64,000 nucleotides of DNA, from contig JAFLDO010000005.1 of the NCBI GenBank assembly GCA_017302455.1, forward strand, positions 62,001 to 126,000. Direction: 5' to 3'. Under the pieces are notes generated by a model. It was not told the DNA's origin, did not search any database, and was given only the letters and a program-made list of their open reading frames with translations. Origin of the DNA: Accumulibacter sp. Its GTDB lineage: Bacteria > Pseudomonadota > Gammaproteobacteria > Burkholderiales > Rhodocyclaceae. Positions 38,865 to 48,309 of this stretch are shown one piece after another; within the stretch, counting starts at the first letter, position 1; the number at the start of each line of letters is the position of its first letter. Both the position numbers and the translations under genes were made by a program.

Positions 38865-40735
38865 ATAGAGGCGTTTTCGCACTGGTCTTCCTGTTGGGGG
38901 CCATGGCTGTGGTTTGGGTAGGCGTTGGCTTTGTCGGCTCGAATGCGCTGGCCTTGGCAATGACGGCGATCATTGCTGCGGTCTATCTGTTCGGCGCGCT
39001 GGAAATACGCGAGTTTCGTCGCGCCACGGCAAGCCTGGCAATGGCGCTGGCGGCGATTCCCGACAAGCTGTCGAGCTTGACCGAATGGCTCGACCGCCTG
39101 CATCCGTCGCTCCAGAACCCCGTGCGTTTGCGCATCGAAGGTGAGCGTATCGGCCTCCCCGGCCCCGTCCTGACCCCTTATCTGGTGGGGCTGCTGGGGA
39201 TGCTGGGGATGCTGGGGACCTTTCTAGGCATGGTCGTCACCCTCAATGGCGCCGTCTTTGCGCTGGAAGGCACCACCGACCTGCAGGCGATCCGGTCCGC
39301 GCTTGCGGCACCGGTCAAGGGACTGGGGCTGGCGTTTGGTACGTCGGTAGCCGGTGTTGCCGCGTCTGCCATGCTCGGCCTGCTGTCGGCGCTGAGCCGG
39401 CGCGAAAGGATGCTGACGGCGCAACTGCTGGACACCAGGATTGCAACCGTGTTTCGCGGGTTTTCGCTCACCCATCAGCGCCAGGAGACCTTTCGGGCGC
39501 TGCAGTTGCAAGCTCAGGCCCTGCCTGATCTGGTCGATAAATTGCAGGCGATGCTGGAGCAGATCGAGCGTCGGGACGAGCAGTGGCATGCGCGATTGCT
39601 CGCCAATCAGGAGAACTTCCACAGCGAGGCGAAGGACGTTTATACCCATCTCGCCGGCTCGGTCGAGAAATCGCTCAAGGACAGCCTGACTGACGGCGCG
39701 CGTGCGGCTGGCGAGACGATCCAACCCGCGGTGGAGGCCGCGATGACGGGCATAGCACGGGAAACGCAGCTGATGCACGCAAGAATGATCGATTCGGCGC
39801 AAATTCAACTCGACGGGTTTTCGGCGCGCTTTGGCGATACCGCCAACCGCGTCTCGGAGACGTGGTTGGCGGCGTTGGCAACGCACCAAAGCACAAGCGA
39901 GGGCGTGACCAGGGGAATGGACCGATCATTGGCGGCATTCACCACGACCTTCGAGCAAGGCACGGAGTCGCTTCTGGCCTCGCTTGGTGAGGCGTTGCGA
40001 ACAGCGCTGGCGAATCAGGTATCCGGTGATCGGCAACGACTGGAGGGGTGGACACGATCGCTGGAATCGATGGCGGCGTCGCTGCAGCATGAATGGCAAC
40101 AAGCGAGCGCGCAGACGCTTGCGCAGCAGCAGCGAATCTGTTCGGCGCTCGAAGAACCCATGACACGACTCCTGGAAACGGCCTCGGAAGCGCCCCGCGC
40201 CGCCGCCGAAGTGATTGGAAAACTGCGCCAGGAAATGACCAACAGCATGGCAAGGGACAACCAACTACTCGAGGAACGCAGTCGAACGATGGAAACGCTC
40301 AATTCGCTGCGCGCTGCCATGGATCATGCGTCTACCGAACAGCGGGCAGCGATCGACTCGCTGGTGGCTTCTTCCGCGACGCTGCTCGGCAATGCCGGCA
40401 GCCAGTTTGCCGAACTGGTCGCTGCACAATCGGCCAGGCTGTCCGACATCGCCGCGCACGTCACCAGCAGCGCCGTCGAAATATCGAGCCTGGGCGAAGC
40501 GTTCGGTTTCGCCGTGCAGTCGTTCAGTGAAGCCAACGAGAAATTGATTGCGAATCTGCAGAGAATCGAAGTCTCGATGGATAAATCGACGGCAAGAAGT
40601 GACGAGCAACTCGCCTATTACGTGGCGCAGGCACGCGAAATCATCGATCTGAGCATCATGTCGCAACAGAAGGTCGTCGAGGAATTGCGCCAGATCACCG
40701 GCAAACAGGCGACCACGACGGATCAGGCAAGCTGA
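38861..40735 (+). CDS. DUF802 protein: MotA/ExbB/ZorA-like channel with long coiled-coil tail
   Basis: A 624-residue inner-membrane protein with two N-terminal hydrophobic helices (about 5-25 and 28-48) and a second pair (about 103-135 and 145-177) in which VGLLGMLGMLGTFLGMVV and KGLGLAFGTSVAGVAASAML resemble the MotA/TolQ/ExbB proton-channel core. The remaining roughly 440 residues are predicted coiled coil reaching into the cytoplasm, as in ZorA of Zorya defence systems. The downstream OmpA protein is the natural MotB/ZorB partner. The family is annotated only as DUF802; the channel role is inferred from topology and partner. Confidence 0.85.
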   Translation: MNRGVFALVFLLGAMAVVWVGVGFVGSNALALAMTAIIAAVYLFGALEIREFRRATASLAMALAAIPDKLSSLTEWLDRLHPSLQNPVRLRIEGERIGLPGPVLTPYLVGLLGMLGMLGTFLGMVVTLNGAVFALEGTTDLQAIRSALAAPVKGLGLAFGTSVAGVAASAMLGLLSALSRRERMLTAQLLDTRIATVFRGFSLTHQRQETFRALQLQAQALPDLVDKLQAMLEQIERRDEQWHARLLANQENFHSEAKDVYTHLAGSVEKSLKDSLTDGARAAGETIQPAVEAAMTGIARETQLMHARMIDSAQIQLDGFSARFGDTANRVSETWLAALATHQSTSEGVTRGMDRSLAAFTTTFEQGTESLLASLGEALRTALANQVSGDRQRLEGWTRSLESMAASLQHEWQQASAQTLAQQQRICSALEEPMTRLLETASEAPRAAAEVIGKLRQEMTNSMARDNQLLEERSRTMETLNSLRAAMDHASTEQRAAIDSLVASSATLLGNAGSQFAELVAAQSARLSDIAAHVTSSAVEISSLGEAFGFAVQSFSEANEKLIANLQRIEVSMDKSTARSDEQLAYYVAQAREIIDLSIMSQQKVVEELRQITGKQATTTDQAS

Positions 40736-41379
40736 TGGATAACGGTGACGCCGGCATGGAGCAGACGGCGCCGGTATGGGCCGTCTTTGGCGACCTGATG
40801 TCGGGCTTGTTGGGCGCTTTCGTGCTGATACTGGTTGGCGTGCTGGGTGTCCAGCTCGAGCTGGCGACCCATCTGGAAGCCGAAGTGCAAAAGCGGCAGA
40901 TGGAAGAAAAGCGCCGCATGGCACTGGAAAAGGCCTTGGCCATTCCGCTGGCGACAGGGCGGGTGACCTTGAACAACGGACGCATTGGCATCAGCGGCAG
41001 TGTGTTGTTCGCCTTGAACTCGGATCAGCTCCAACCCGCTGGTCGCCTACTTCTGAAGAGCCTGGTCGCGCCCTTGCGCGTCTATCTGGGGGAGCGCGAT
41101 GAGCTGTTGATGGTCAGCGGGTTTACTGACGATGTGCCGATTCAGCATGGCAACAGTCGCTTCGTCGACAATTGGGAACTGTCGGCCCAGCGCGCGTTGA
41201 CGGTTACCCGTGCGTTGATAGACGAAGGGATGCCGTCATCGTTGATCTTCGCGGCGGCTTTCGGTACGGAGCAGCCGGTGGCATCCAACGCCGACGACAG
41301 AGGGCGGTCTCAGAACCGGCGCGTTGAAATGGCGCCGGTGCCCAAAGCCTCGAATGTCAAAATTCCGGCCGATGGCTGA
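40735..41379 (+). CDS. OmpA/MotB-like peptidoglycan-binding stator protein
   Basis: A 214-residue protein with a short cytoplasmic N-terminus, one transmembrane helix carrying an acidic residue at its start (WAVFGDLMSGLLGAFVLIL, Asp20, comparable to the proton-binding Asp of MotB and ZorB), and a periplasmic OmpA domain (ALNSDQLQPAGRLLLKSL, VSGFTDDVPI, NWELSAQRALTVTRAL, GRSQNRRVEM) that should anchor to peptidoglycan. It overlaps the DUF802 stop (TGATG). Together they form a complete proton-driven stator unit of unknown output. Confidence 0.87.
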   Translation: MDNGDAGMEQTAPVWAVFGDLMSGLLGAFVLILVGVLGVQLELATHLEAEVQKRQMEEKRRMALEKALAIPLATGRVTLNNGRIGISGSVLFALNSDQLQPAGRLLLKSLVAPLRVYLGERDELLMVSGFTDDVPIQHGNSRFVDNWELSAQRALTVTRALIDEGMPSSLIFAAAFGTEQPVASNADDRGRSQNRRVEMAPVPKASNVKIPADG

Positions 41380-42109
41380 GGCCAATCGCGGCGGAGTCGC
41401 GCAGTCAGTGGCGGAGCGGGCCATTGATCCCGCTATGGAAATCGCTGCGTTGCGCCTGACCGGTGCGGATCGTCTGGACCCCGTACGCTTCCATTTCATC
41501 GAAGCGCTGGCCAGGCGATCGCGCGGGCAGCGGGGAGAGGTCAAACGTATTCTCGACGGCAAGCTGAGAGAAGCGCTGGCGGCTTATCGGCGACGCTTCG
41601 AACGCACGCAGGACGATGCCAGGGAGACGATCGCTCGTGCAGGGGAGCACGATCGGGATGTTGCCGACGAGCTGCAGCGGCTTTTCGTCGCCGGTGATTT
41701 CAGCGGCGTGAGTCGATACGTCACCAGGCTGGCGAAAAGCGACCCGCAGGTGTCCCTGGCGGACCTTGCGCGCCACCTGGCGCAAGATTCGCCGGAAGAT
41801 GTTGATGGTGGCCCGGCAGGAAACATCGAATCGCGTGCCGAGCTCAAAGCCATGCGCTATTTCAGAAACACCTGGTCGAGACTCAGCGTCGATAGGCAGG
41901 TGACGCAAGCGATCGAGCAGGGCCCGGAGAATGCCGGTCCGCTCAATTCGCACAGGCTGGTGCTGCGTTCACTCGCCTTGATGCGGGATATCTCGCCCGA
42001 CTATCTGAACCGGTTTGTGTCTTATGTCGATACCTTGCTGTGGCTCGATCAAGCGGACGGGAGACACCGGCCAAGGCCAGGAAAACAGCTCACGACGAAA
42101 AGAAGATAA
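41372..42109 (+). CDS. DUF2894 family protein of the motor-like cluster
   Basis: A 245-residue soluble, charged protein. Its start at 41372 overlaps the OmpA gene by 8 bases. Recognisable stretches are ALRLTGADRLDPVRFHFIEALARR near residue 28 and the C-terminal LSPDYLNRF-like DISPDYLNRFVSYVDTLLWL, typical of DUF2894, a family almost always found with DUF802 and DUF3348. No catalytic motif is seen. It is a candidate for the output or regulatory arm of the complex. Confidence 0.82.
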   Translation: MAEANRGGVAQSVAERAIDPAMEIAALRLTGADRLDPVRFHFIEALARRSRGQRGEVKRILDGKLREALAAYRRRFERTQDDARETIARAGEHDRDVADELQRLFVAGDFSGVSRYVTRLAKSDPQVSLADLARHLAQDSPEDVDGGPAGNIESRAELKAMRYFRNTWSRLSVDRQVTQAIEQGPENAGPLNSHRLVLRSLALMRDISPDYLNRFVSYVDTLLWLDQADGRHRPRPGKQLTTKRR

Positions 42110-42554
42110 AGGGGCGTGCGGTCGATCGCTGAGATGCTTCTTGCCACCCTGGCCTCACCGTCCGAGGTCACCTTGCCGCTGACGAAGTTCAGCACACGCT
42201 TGAAACCGTCTGGCGGCGTTACGTGCGCCTCGGCGTTGCCCGGCCTGCCGCGGTGCCGCCTGAGTGGCGTATGCTCTTGCCTGCCAGGTGGCTGTCGCTG
42301 CAATCGTGGCGGTAACTTCCGAACGAAAGGATTGACCCTTGAGCCCTGCGAAAATCAATGAACTCTTCGACACCCTGCGCGCGGCGTATGCCCGCCAGTT
42401 CGGCTTCAATCCACGGCACCTTACCCTGGCGCCGTGGCACGTCGAACTCGAAGAGAGCAGGCTGGCGGCAAGCCTGGCGGGTCGCTAGCGCCAGTTTGCT
42501 GCGGCATGTCGCCGGCCAGATCGCAGCGCGGACCTCGCCTGACGGCAAGGCGTC
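42110..42554. other. Gap before recD2
   Basis: A 445-base region after the DUF2894 gene. The only item of interest is the short frame at 42339-42488. No terminator, repeat or RNA was found. Confidence 0.45.
42339..42488 (+). pseudogene. Possible gene remnant, 49 codons
   Basis: A TTG-started frame (preceded by GAAAGGA) encodes SPAKINELFDTLRAAYARQF and then a less protein-like tail, ending in TAG at 42486. The beginning looks like a genuine protein N-terminus, but the frame is short and no family is recognised. It may be a truncated gene left by a rearrangement next to recD2, or a small real protein. Confidence 0.3.
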
Positions 42555-44813
42555 ATGTCTGACGCCCCGGCAGGCGAACTCGATCGCCTCGCCGGGCTGG
42601 TGGAACGGGTTACCTTCCACAACCCGGAGAATGGCTTCTGCGTGCTGCGCCTGAAGGTGAAGGGGGAGCGGGAACTGATCACCCTGATCGGCCATACGCC
42701 GATCGTTTCCCCCGGCGAATACGCCGCCGCTTCCGGGCATTGGGTCACCGATCGCGAGCATGGCCGGCAGTTTCGTGCGGTCTTCGTGAAGATTTCCCCA
42801 CCAACCACACTGACGGGCATCGAACGCTACCTCGGTTCGGGGATGGTCAGAGGCATCGGCCCGATCTATGCGGGCAAGCTGGTCAAGTCGTTCGGCGCGG
42901 CAGTCTTCGATGTCATCGAACAATCCCCCGAACGACTGCGGGAAATTCCGGGCATCGGCGCAGTCCGCGCGAGCAGAATCACCGCCGGCTGGGCCGACCA
43001 GAAGATCATCCGCGGCATCATGGTCTTCCTGCACGCGCATGGCGTGTCCACTGCCCGCGCCGTGCGCATCTTCAAGACCTACGGCCAGGGCGCCGTCGAC
43101 GTCGTTCGCGAGAACCCTTACCGCCTGGCGCAGGACATTCGGGGCATCGGTTTCCTCTCAGCCGACACGATCGCCCAGAAGGTCGGAATCGCCAAGGATT
43201 CTCCGCTGCGCGCGCAAGCCGGGATCTCGTATGCGCTCACCGAAGCTTCGGCTCAGGGTCACTGCGGTTTGCCGTATGCCGAACTGGTTCCCCTGGCAGT
43301 GAAACTGCTCGACATTCCGGAATCCATCATCGAAACGGCGATCGCTCAGGAAATCGCCGACGAGGTGCTGGTGCCGGACACCGTCGAGGGTCAGCCGAGC
43401 GTCTTTCTGGCTCCCTTGTACTACGCCGAGCAGTCGCTTGCCGCCCAGGTCCGCCGCCTCACGACGGCTGCCTCGACTCTGCCTGACTTCGCTGCCGACA
43501 AGGCGATTCCCTGGGTCGAGCAGAAGCTCGCCATCGAGTTGGCCGACAGCCAGAAGGAGGCAATTCGCCTTGCCTTGTCTGCGAAGCTGCTGGTGATCAC
43601 CGGCGGACCCGGAGTGGGCAAGACCACCCTGGTCAATTCCATTCTGACGATCATGAGCGTCAAAGGCGTCAAGCCGCTGCTCTGCGCGCCAACCGGCCGG
43701 GCGGCCAAGCGGCTTGGCGAATCGACTGGGTTGGAAGCGAAGACCATCCATCGCCTGCTGGAAGTCAATCCGCTCAATGGCCAGTTCAAACGCAACGCGG
43801 ACAATCCCCTCGAATGCGATGTGCTGATTGCCGACGAATGTTCGATGATCGATGTGCCGCTGGCCAACCAGCTCCTCAAAGCTGTCGCCACTTCGACAGT
43901 GATGATTCTGGTCGGCGACGTGGATCAACTACCCTCTGTCGGCCCCGGACAGTTCCTGGCGGATCTGATCGACTCCGGTAGCGTGCCCGTCATCCGGCTG
44001 ACCGAAGTGTTTCGCCAGGCGGCGAGTTCGCGCATTGTGCGGAGTGCTCACCAGATCAATCGGGGCGTCTTTCCCAGTCTGCCGGGCAAGGGCGAAGCTT
44101 CGGATTTCTACCTCGTCGCCGCCGAAGAGCCGGAAGTCATCGCGCAGACCGTCGTCGATCTGGTGCAGACGCGCCTGCCCCGGAAGTTCCATGTCGATCC
44201 CGTTCGTGACATCCAGGTGCTCTGCCCGATGAACCGGGGAATCACCGGCGCCCGTGGCATCAACCAGGCCTTGCAGGCGGCGCTGAATCCGCCCGGCGAA
44301 CACAGTGTGGACAAGTTCGGCAATCGCTTCAGCGTCGGCGACAAGGTCATGCAGATCGAGAACAACTACGACCGCGACGTCTTCAACGGCGACATCGGTT
44401 TCGTCACTGGCATCGATCGAGACGACGAGGAGCTTGCCGTGACCTTCGACGGTCGGGTGGTCACCTATCCGTTTGGCGAACTCGATGAACTGGTCCTCTG
44501 CTACGCAACGACGATCCACAAGGCCCAGGGCTCCGAATACCCGGTGGTGGTCATGCCAATTTCGACCCAGCATTACATGATGCTCAAGCGCAACCTGATC
44601 TATACGGGAATCACACGCGGCAAGACGCTGGTCGTGCTGGTCGGCCAGAAGCGGGCCTTGGCCATGGCGGTCAAGGGGAAGGAGGTGGAACGGCGCTGGT
44701 CGAAGCTGAAAGAACGCCTTTCGATGCCAGGCAAGTGCTCGTGCGATGTCGGCGATGCCGCCGTCGCCGCTGACGTGGACGGTCACAGCGTTCGCGAACG
44801 GCGTCCCGTTTGA
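42555..44813 (+). CDS. recD2: RecD2-type SF1B DNA helicase
   Basis: A 752-residue 5'-3' DNA helicase of the RecD2/TraA group, independent of RecBC. An N-terminal OB-like region (ERVTFHNPENGFCVLRLKV) is followed by tandem helix-hairpin-helix repeats (LREIPGIGAVRASRI and neighbours, about 125-230), Walker A TGGPGVGKTT near 350, CAPTGRAAKRLGE, DECSMIDVPL, GDVDQLPSVGPGQFL, and the late motif YATTIHKAQGSEYP near 650. The C-terminus has an extra cysteine-containing tail. Such helicases act in DNA repair; its closeness to the motor-like cluster is noted separately. Confidence 0.93.
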   Translation: MSDAPAGELDRLAGLVERVTFHNPENGFCVLRLKVKGERELITLIGHTPIVSPGEYAAASGHWVTDREHGRQFRAVFVKISPPTTLTGIERYLGSGMVRGIGPIYAGKLVKSFGAAVFDVIEQSPERLREIPGIGAVRASRITAGWADQKIIRGIMVFLHAHGVSTARAVRIFKTYGQGAVDVVRENPYRLAQDIRGIGFLSADTIAQKVGIAKDSPLRAQAGISYALTEASAQGHCGLPYAELVPLAVKLLDIPESIIETAIAQEIADEVLVPDTVEGQPSVFLAPLYYAEQSLAAQVRRLTTAASTLPDFAADKAIPWVEQKLAIELADSQKEAIRLALSAKLLVITGGPGVGKTTLVNSILTIMSVKGVKPLLCAPTGRAAKRLGESTGLEAKTIHRLLEVNPLNGQFKRNADNPLECDVLIADECSMIDVPLANQLLKAVATSTVMILVGDVDQLPSVGPGQFLADLIDSGSVPVIRLTEVFRQAASSRIVRSAHQINRGVFPSLPGKGEASDFYLVAAEEPEVIAQTVVDLVQTRLPRKFHVDPVRDIQVLCPMNRGITGARGINQALQAALNPPGEHSVDKFGNRFSVGDKVMQIENNYDRDVFNGDIGFVTGIDRDDEELAVTFDGRVVTYPFGELDELVLCYATTIHKAQGSEYPVVVMPISTQHYMMLKRNLIYTGITRGKTLVVLVGQKRALAMAVKGKEVERRWSKLKERLSMPGKCSCDVGDAAVAADVDGHSVRERRPV

Positions 44814-44958
44814 CGCAGGCGAGGTCAGCCAGGAGGAGCCGGAAGCCGGCCAGGCCGAGGCGCGGAAGCTTACTGGCTGCCGCTGTGACCTATTTCCTTA
44901 CGCCTGGCAGTTGGCGCCGCTTATTCTGTGCGTCAGGACGGCGCAACGGCGCCACAAA

Positions 44959-45417
44959 ATGAGTAAGGAGCAGGCAGTGAGTGAGAGTGATCTTGACGAT
45001 TTCGATGATTGCGTGCTTTGCGGAGCGCCCGGTGGCGAGGTGGTGTGGGAAAGCGCCTTGTGCCGTGTGGTCATGGTGGACGACGCGGACTATCCTGGAT
45101 ATTGTCGAATCATTCTGCATCGCCACTTGCGCGAGATGACGGACCTGCCGGAGAAGGAAAGAACACAGCTGATGAACGTGGTTTTCGCCGTGGAGCGTGC
45201 CGTTCGCTGCCTGTACCAGCCGGACAAGATCAACCTGGCGAGCTTGGGCAACATGACGCCACACGTTCATTGGCATCTGATTCCACGCTGGCGGGATGAC
45301 AGGCACTTTCCATTTCCCGTCTGGGCGGCGCCCCAGCGGGCAAATTCTCCTGGTCGCAGGCTCGTGGATGGGCGGCAACTGGGTGATGGAATCATCGCCG
45401 CCCTACGCAGTACGTAG
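44959..45417 (+). CDS. HIT family protein
   Basis: Small nucleotide hydrolase or transferase of 152 residues. The histidine triad is present as HVHWHLIPRW near residue 100, and two cysteines in CVLCGAP near the N-terminus resemble the zinc-type pair of some HIT proteins. The ATG at 44959 is preceded by only weak ribosome-binding signals. The gene begins 145 bases after recD2 and is followed by a PilZ-like protein. Confidence 0.88.
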   Translation: MSKEQAVSESDLDDFDDCVLCGAPGGEVVWESALCRVVMVDDADYPGYCRIILHRHLREMTDLPEKERTQLMNVVFAVERAVRCLYQPDKINLASLGNMTPHVHWHLIPRWRDDRHFPFPVWAAPQRANSPGRRLVDGRQLGDGIIAALRST

Positions 45418-45457
45418 TCAATACACCGTGAAGAGCGGTGGCCGAGGAGTGAAAACC

Positions 45458-47068
45458 ATGAGCGCAGTCCTTGCCAACACGGCACCTGCGAGCCTCAGGA
45501 TTCCCGACCTGGAGACCGGGTTTCAGGTGCTCTCGCGCCTGCCGCTGGCGAACTCCCAGCAAGCCGCGGTGGAGATGAACGCATTTCTGGATTGCCTGCT
45601 GCAGGCGCCGCCAGCTGCCGGCGTCTACTTGCAGATTCTCGAGCAGACGCGGATCTCGCTGTGCTTCATCGAGGAGGATCTGGCTCGGCGGTTCACCAAC
45701 AAGCCGCTACCGCTGGGTGATCTCGAAGAACTGGCCTTTCAGGAGGTCGTGGGCACCTGGCTGAAAGCGGCCCGTTCGTATTCGCACTGCGCGCAGTTGC
45801 AGGACGCTGATGGTGGCAGTGCCGATGCCGACCGACTCGCGCTGATCCTGCACCGCTGCATCTACTACACCGGGATGGCAATCGTCGAGCACCATCGTGC
45901 CCGTCGTCAGCTGCCGGCGGGGTTGTGGCTGAACCTGCACGGTTTCTACGCCAGCGCCGAGGAATGGGGAATCGCGACGCTCGCCGTGCAGGATCCACTC
46001 GATCCGCTCGGGCGAAGCACGCACTGCGCCGCGGCGCTTGTCGCGCTGCTGCTTACCGAGCTCTCCGGGCCTTACAGCCTGTCCATTCGTGAACTCGGCC
46101 TGGTCCGGCGCTGGGCAAGCAACTGGTCGCCACTGGTGACCATTCACGCTGCCATTCCGGGCGAGCCCTTGCCACACTGCGTCGTCGACCTGATGCAGGA
46201 CGCAGGCCTGTGCGCGTCGTCCGAGTGTCTGGTGACGGAAAACCTGCGTCGCCTTGACACCTCGCGCCTGGCGATGCAGCTCAGTCGCCTGCGCGAGCAA
46301 TTGCAGCAAAGGATGGCACCCGCACAAATTGGCCTCGGCGAGGATTGCACTGCCGTTCAGTGCCATCGACTGCTCAAGCGCGTCTTCAAACCGTGGACGT
46401 TGGTGCGCGCCGGACGTCAGTTCCGCCGCCACCGCGCTGCGGGAATCGCGAAGGTGTGCTCGGGCTTTGTCGGGATGCACTACTACATATCCGGCACGGA
46501 GTTCAACCAACCGGACAATGCCCGCATCTATTCCCGGCAGGAGTTCGACAGCCTCTTTGCCTTCCGCCACATGGTTGATCCGACACAACAACTGACCATG
46601 CGCCCGAGCCAGCAGGGCTTCGCCCTGGATGACTGGGAAGTTCTTGACCAGTGCGCCAATGGCTTCCGGCTGTTGCGTTCAAACGCCGGCAGAAAGCTGG
46701 AGCCGGGGCAATTGCTGTCCCTTTGTCCGCACGACGGGAGCGCCCACCTGCTTGCTCAGGTCGTCTGGCTGCGGCAGGAGCAGAGTGGCGGCCTGGTTGC
46801 AGGTATCGCCGCACTGCCCGGCCGGCCACGCGCGGTTGCTGTCCGCCCGGTAGCGGAGCGGCCGGGCCATGGCGAACACTACAGCCGTGCCTTCCTCCTG
46901 CCGGCGGTGCCCGCAGTCGGTGCCGAGGAGACGCTTGTCATCCCGCAGGGCTGGTACCGCCGCGAGCGTGTACTCGAGATGCACACGGACACCGCCTCGC
47001 ACGTGCGGCTGCAGCGTCTGGTCGCGGAGGGGTCGGACTTCGAACGGGTGACGTTCGCAGCGGCTTGA
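45458..47068 (+). CDS. Uncharacterised 536-residue protein with a possible C-terminal PilZ-like domain
   Basis: Soluble, mostly helical protein with no signal peptide. GAGGAG lies nine bases before the ATG. The first 380 residues match no family I recognise; they include repeated hydrophobic helices such as CAAALVALLLTELSGPYSL and a basic segment FKPWTLVRAGRQFRRHRAAG. Residues about 388-465 (DWEVLDQCANGFRLLRS, LEPGQLLSL, AQVVWLRQEQSGGLVAGI) have the strand pattern and the D-S/C-x-x-G element of PilZ domains, so binding of c-di-GMP is possible. The canonical RxxxR motif was not clearly seen. Confidence concerns the gene, not the function. Confidence 0.7.
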   Translation: MSAVLANTAPASLRIPDLETGFQVLSRLPLANSQQAAVEMNAFLDCLLQAPPAAGVYLQILEQTRISLCFIEEDLARRFTNKPLPLGDLEELAFQEVVGTWLKAARSYSHCAQLQDADGGSADADRLALILHRCIYYTGMAIVEHHRARRQLPAGLWLNLHGFYASAEEWGIATLAVQDPLDPLGRSTHCAAALVALLLTELSGPYSLSIRELGLVRRWASNWSPLVTIHAAIPGEPLPHCVVDLMQDAGLCASSECLVTENLRRLDTSRLAMQLSRLREQLQQRMAPAQIGLGEDCTAVQCHRLLKRVFKPWTLVRAGRQFRRHRAAGIAKVCSGFVGMHYYISGTEFNQPDNARIYSRQEFDSLFAFRHMVDPTQQLTMRPSQQGFALDDWEVLDQCANGFRLLRSNAGRKLEPGQLLSLCPHDGSAHLLAQVVWLRQEQSGGLVAGIAALPGRPRAVAVRPVAERPGHGEHYSRAFLLPAVPAVGAEETLVIPQGWYRRERVLEMHTDTASHVRLQRLVAEGSDFERVTFAAA

Positions 47069-47628
47069 CGAGCGGTTCACCGGTCTTCCCCTGACTGACG
47101 CCGGCGGGTAACGGTCAGCGCTTGGCTGAGCGCGTGGTCGGGGCAGGGTGAGCGCAGGCGTGCCATTGCAGTGAAGCCGCTGGAATACTCGTCTGCGCGC
47201 AAGCGGTCACGCAAGATCTGTTCACAGCGTCAGGCGTTCTGCAGTCCTCTGTCTGCCTGGCGCTTCCATTGGCTAGAAAATCGATCGCGTCTGGCCCACG
47301 CTGGCCCACCTGCGGGTTGGCCAGTGCGACCCGCGAAAGCCAGCGAAAATCGATGACGATCCGGTCGACTTGCTGCTGGTGGCCGCGCGCGCTGCAGGCA
47401 GAAGCAGACATCTCTTGCGAAATCGCTGCCTGGGCCACAGAGACACAAGATGCATGCGCTCGCCCCGGCTACCGATTGACCGCTCACTGATCCGACGCTA
47501 AAGTTTCTGGACAGTCGTTGCCCCGATCGTCATGCTCAGTCGAATGGCGGTCAGCGGGCCAGAGCGTGCACATGGGAGTCTGCCCACGCGTTGTCCTTGG
47601 CGGCTCCGAGATACTGGAGATTACCGCC
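47069..47628. other. Gap before the BamE-like gene
   Basis: A 560-base region with no convincing coding frame on either strand, no terminator and no repeat. A TAAAGTTT octamer at 47500-47507 is discussed under rejected items. Confidence 0.45.
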
Positions 47629-48195
47629 ATGCAATGGACAATTCGCGCGATCCTTCTCGGCAGCACTCTCGTTGCTGGCCAGGTCAGTGCGCAGCCGCAG
47701 CCCGAAGGATTTCTCTGCTGCAACATGCGCAGCGATGGCTCGTGGATCAGCGACATCAATTACGCCCAGCGCGGCAAGACGATCATCCCGGTCGGGACGC
47801 CGGTGAAAGTGACGGGCTACGGGCGCCACCGGGTCTACCTGCTGGTCGCCGGCGGCAAACAAGCCCTCGGCAACGACTACAGCCGGGATCTGGAAATGGA
47901 CGCTTTCGTGACGCGCTATGTGGTCAAGAAAGATCCCCGCCTGCAGATCGCCACGTTCCCGGCGAAGATTCGCGAGGCCATCACTAGCGCGAAGCTGACA
48001 ACCGGGATGACCCGCGAACAAGTGACCATGTCCGTCGGGATGCCGGTGAGCAGCGAAAACCCGAAGCTGGACGCCAACATCTGGCGCTTCTGGCGCGAGG
48101 GTGACGCCGAGTTCCAGGTCGTTTTCGACGAAAGCGGCCGGGTCAGCGAGATCGCCACCGATCCGCCGACGCGCAGTCTGGTCGTGCTGCCCTAA
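47629..48195 (+). CDS. Exported protein with a BamE/SmpA-OmlA-like domain
   Basis: A 188-residue exported protein. The signal peptide is residues 1-21 (AILLGSTLVAGQVSA), with no lipobox cysteine at the cleavage site. The C-terminal half (KLTTGMTREQVTMSVGMPVSSEN, then WRFWREGDAEFQVVFDESGRVSEI) has the start helix and strand pattern of the BamE/OmlA fold. The N-terminal half (VKVTGYGRHRVYLLVAGGKQ) looks like a small beta domain. It is convergent with the LuxR gene. Unlike BamE it is not a lipoprotein, so a role in outer-membrane assembly is not assumed. Confidence 0.7.
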   Translation: MQWTIRAILLGSTLVAGQVSAQPQPEGFLCCNMRSDGSWISDINYAQRGKTIIPVGTPVKVTGYGRHRVYLLVAGGKQALGNDYSRDLEMDAFVTRYVVKKDPRLQIATFPAKIREAITSAKLTTGMTREQVTMSVGMPVSSENPKLDANIWRFWREGDAEFQVVFDESGRVSEIATDPPTRSLVVLP

Positions 48196-48309
48196 TAGAA
48201 GCGGTGTGGAGTTCCAGGGCCTTCAGCGCCGTTGCGTAGGTCCTGGCGAAAACTCTGACCGTGGGTTAGAACCCCTTGGCCCCAGGGACACAATCCAGTC
48301 CTTCGCCCA

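Noticed and set aside
47500-47525. TAAAGTTT octamer followed by GCCCCGAT, resembling a sigma28 promoter
   Set aside because: The spacer is 13 bases instead of 11 and the second half is a poor match to GCCGATAA; no motility gene follows.
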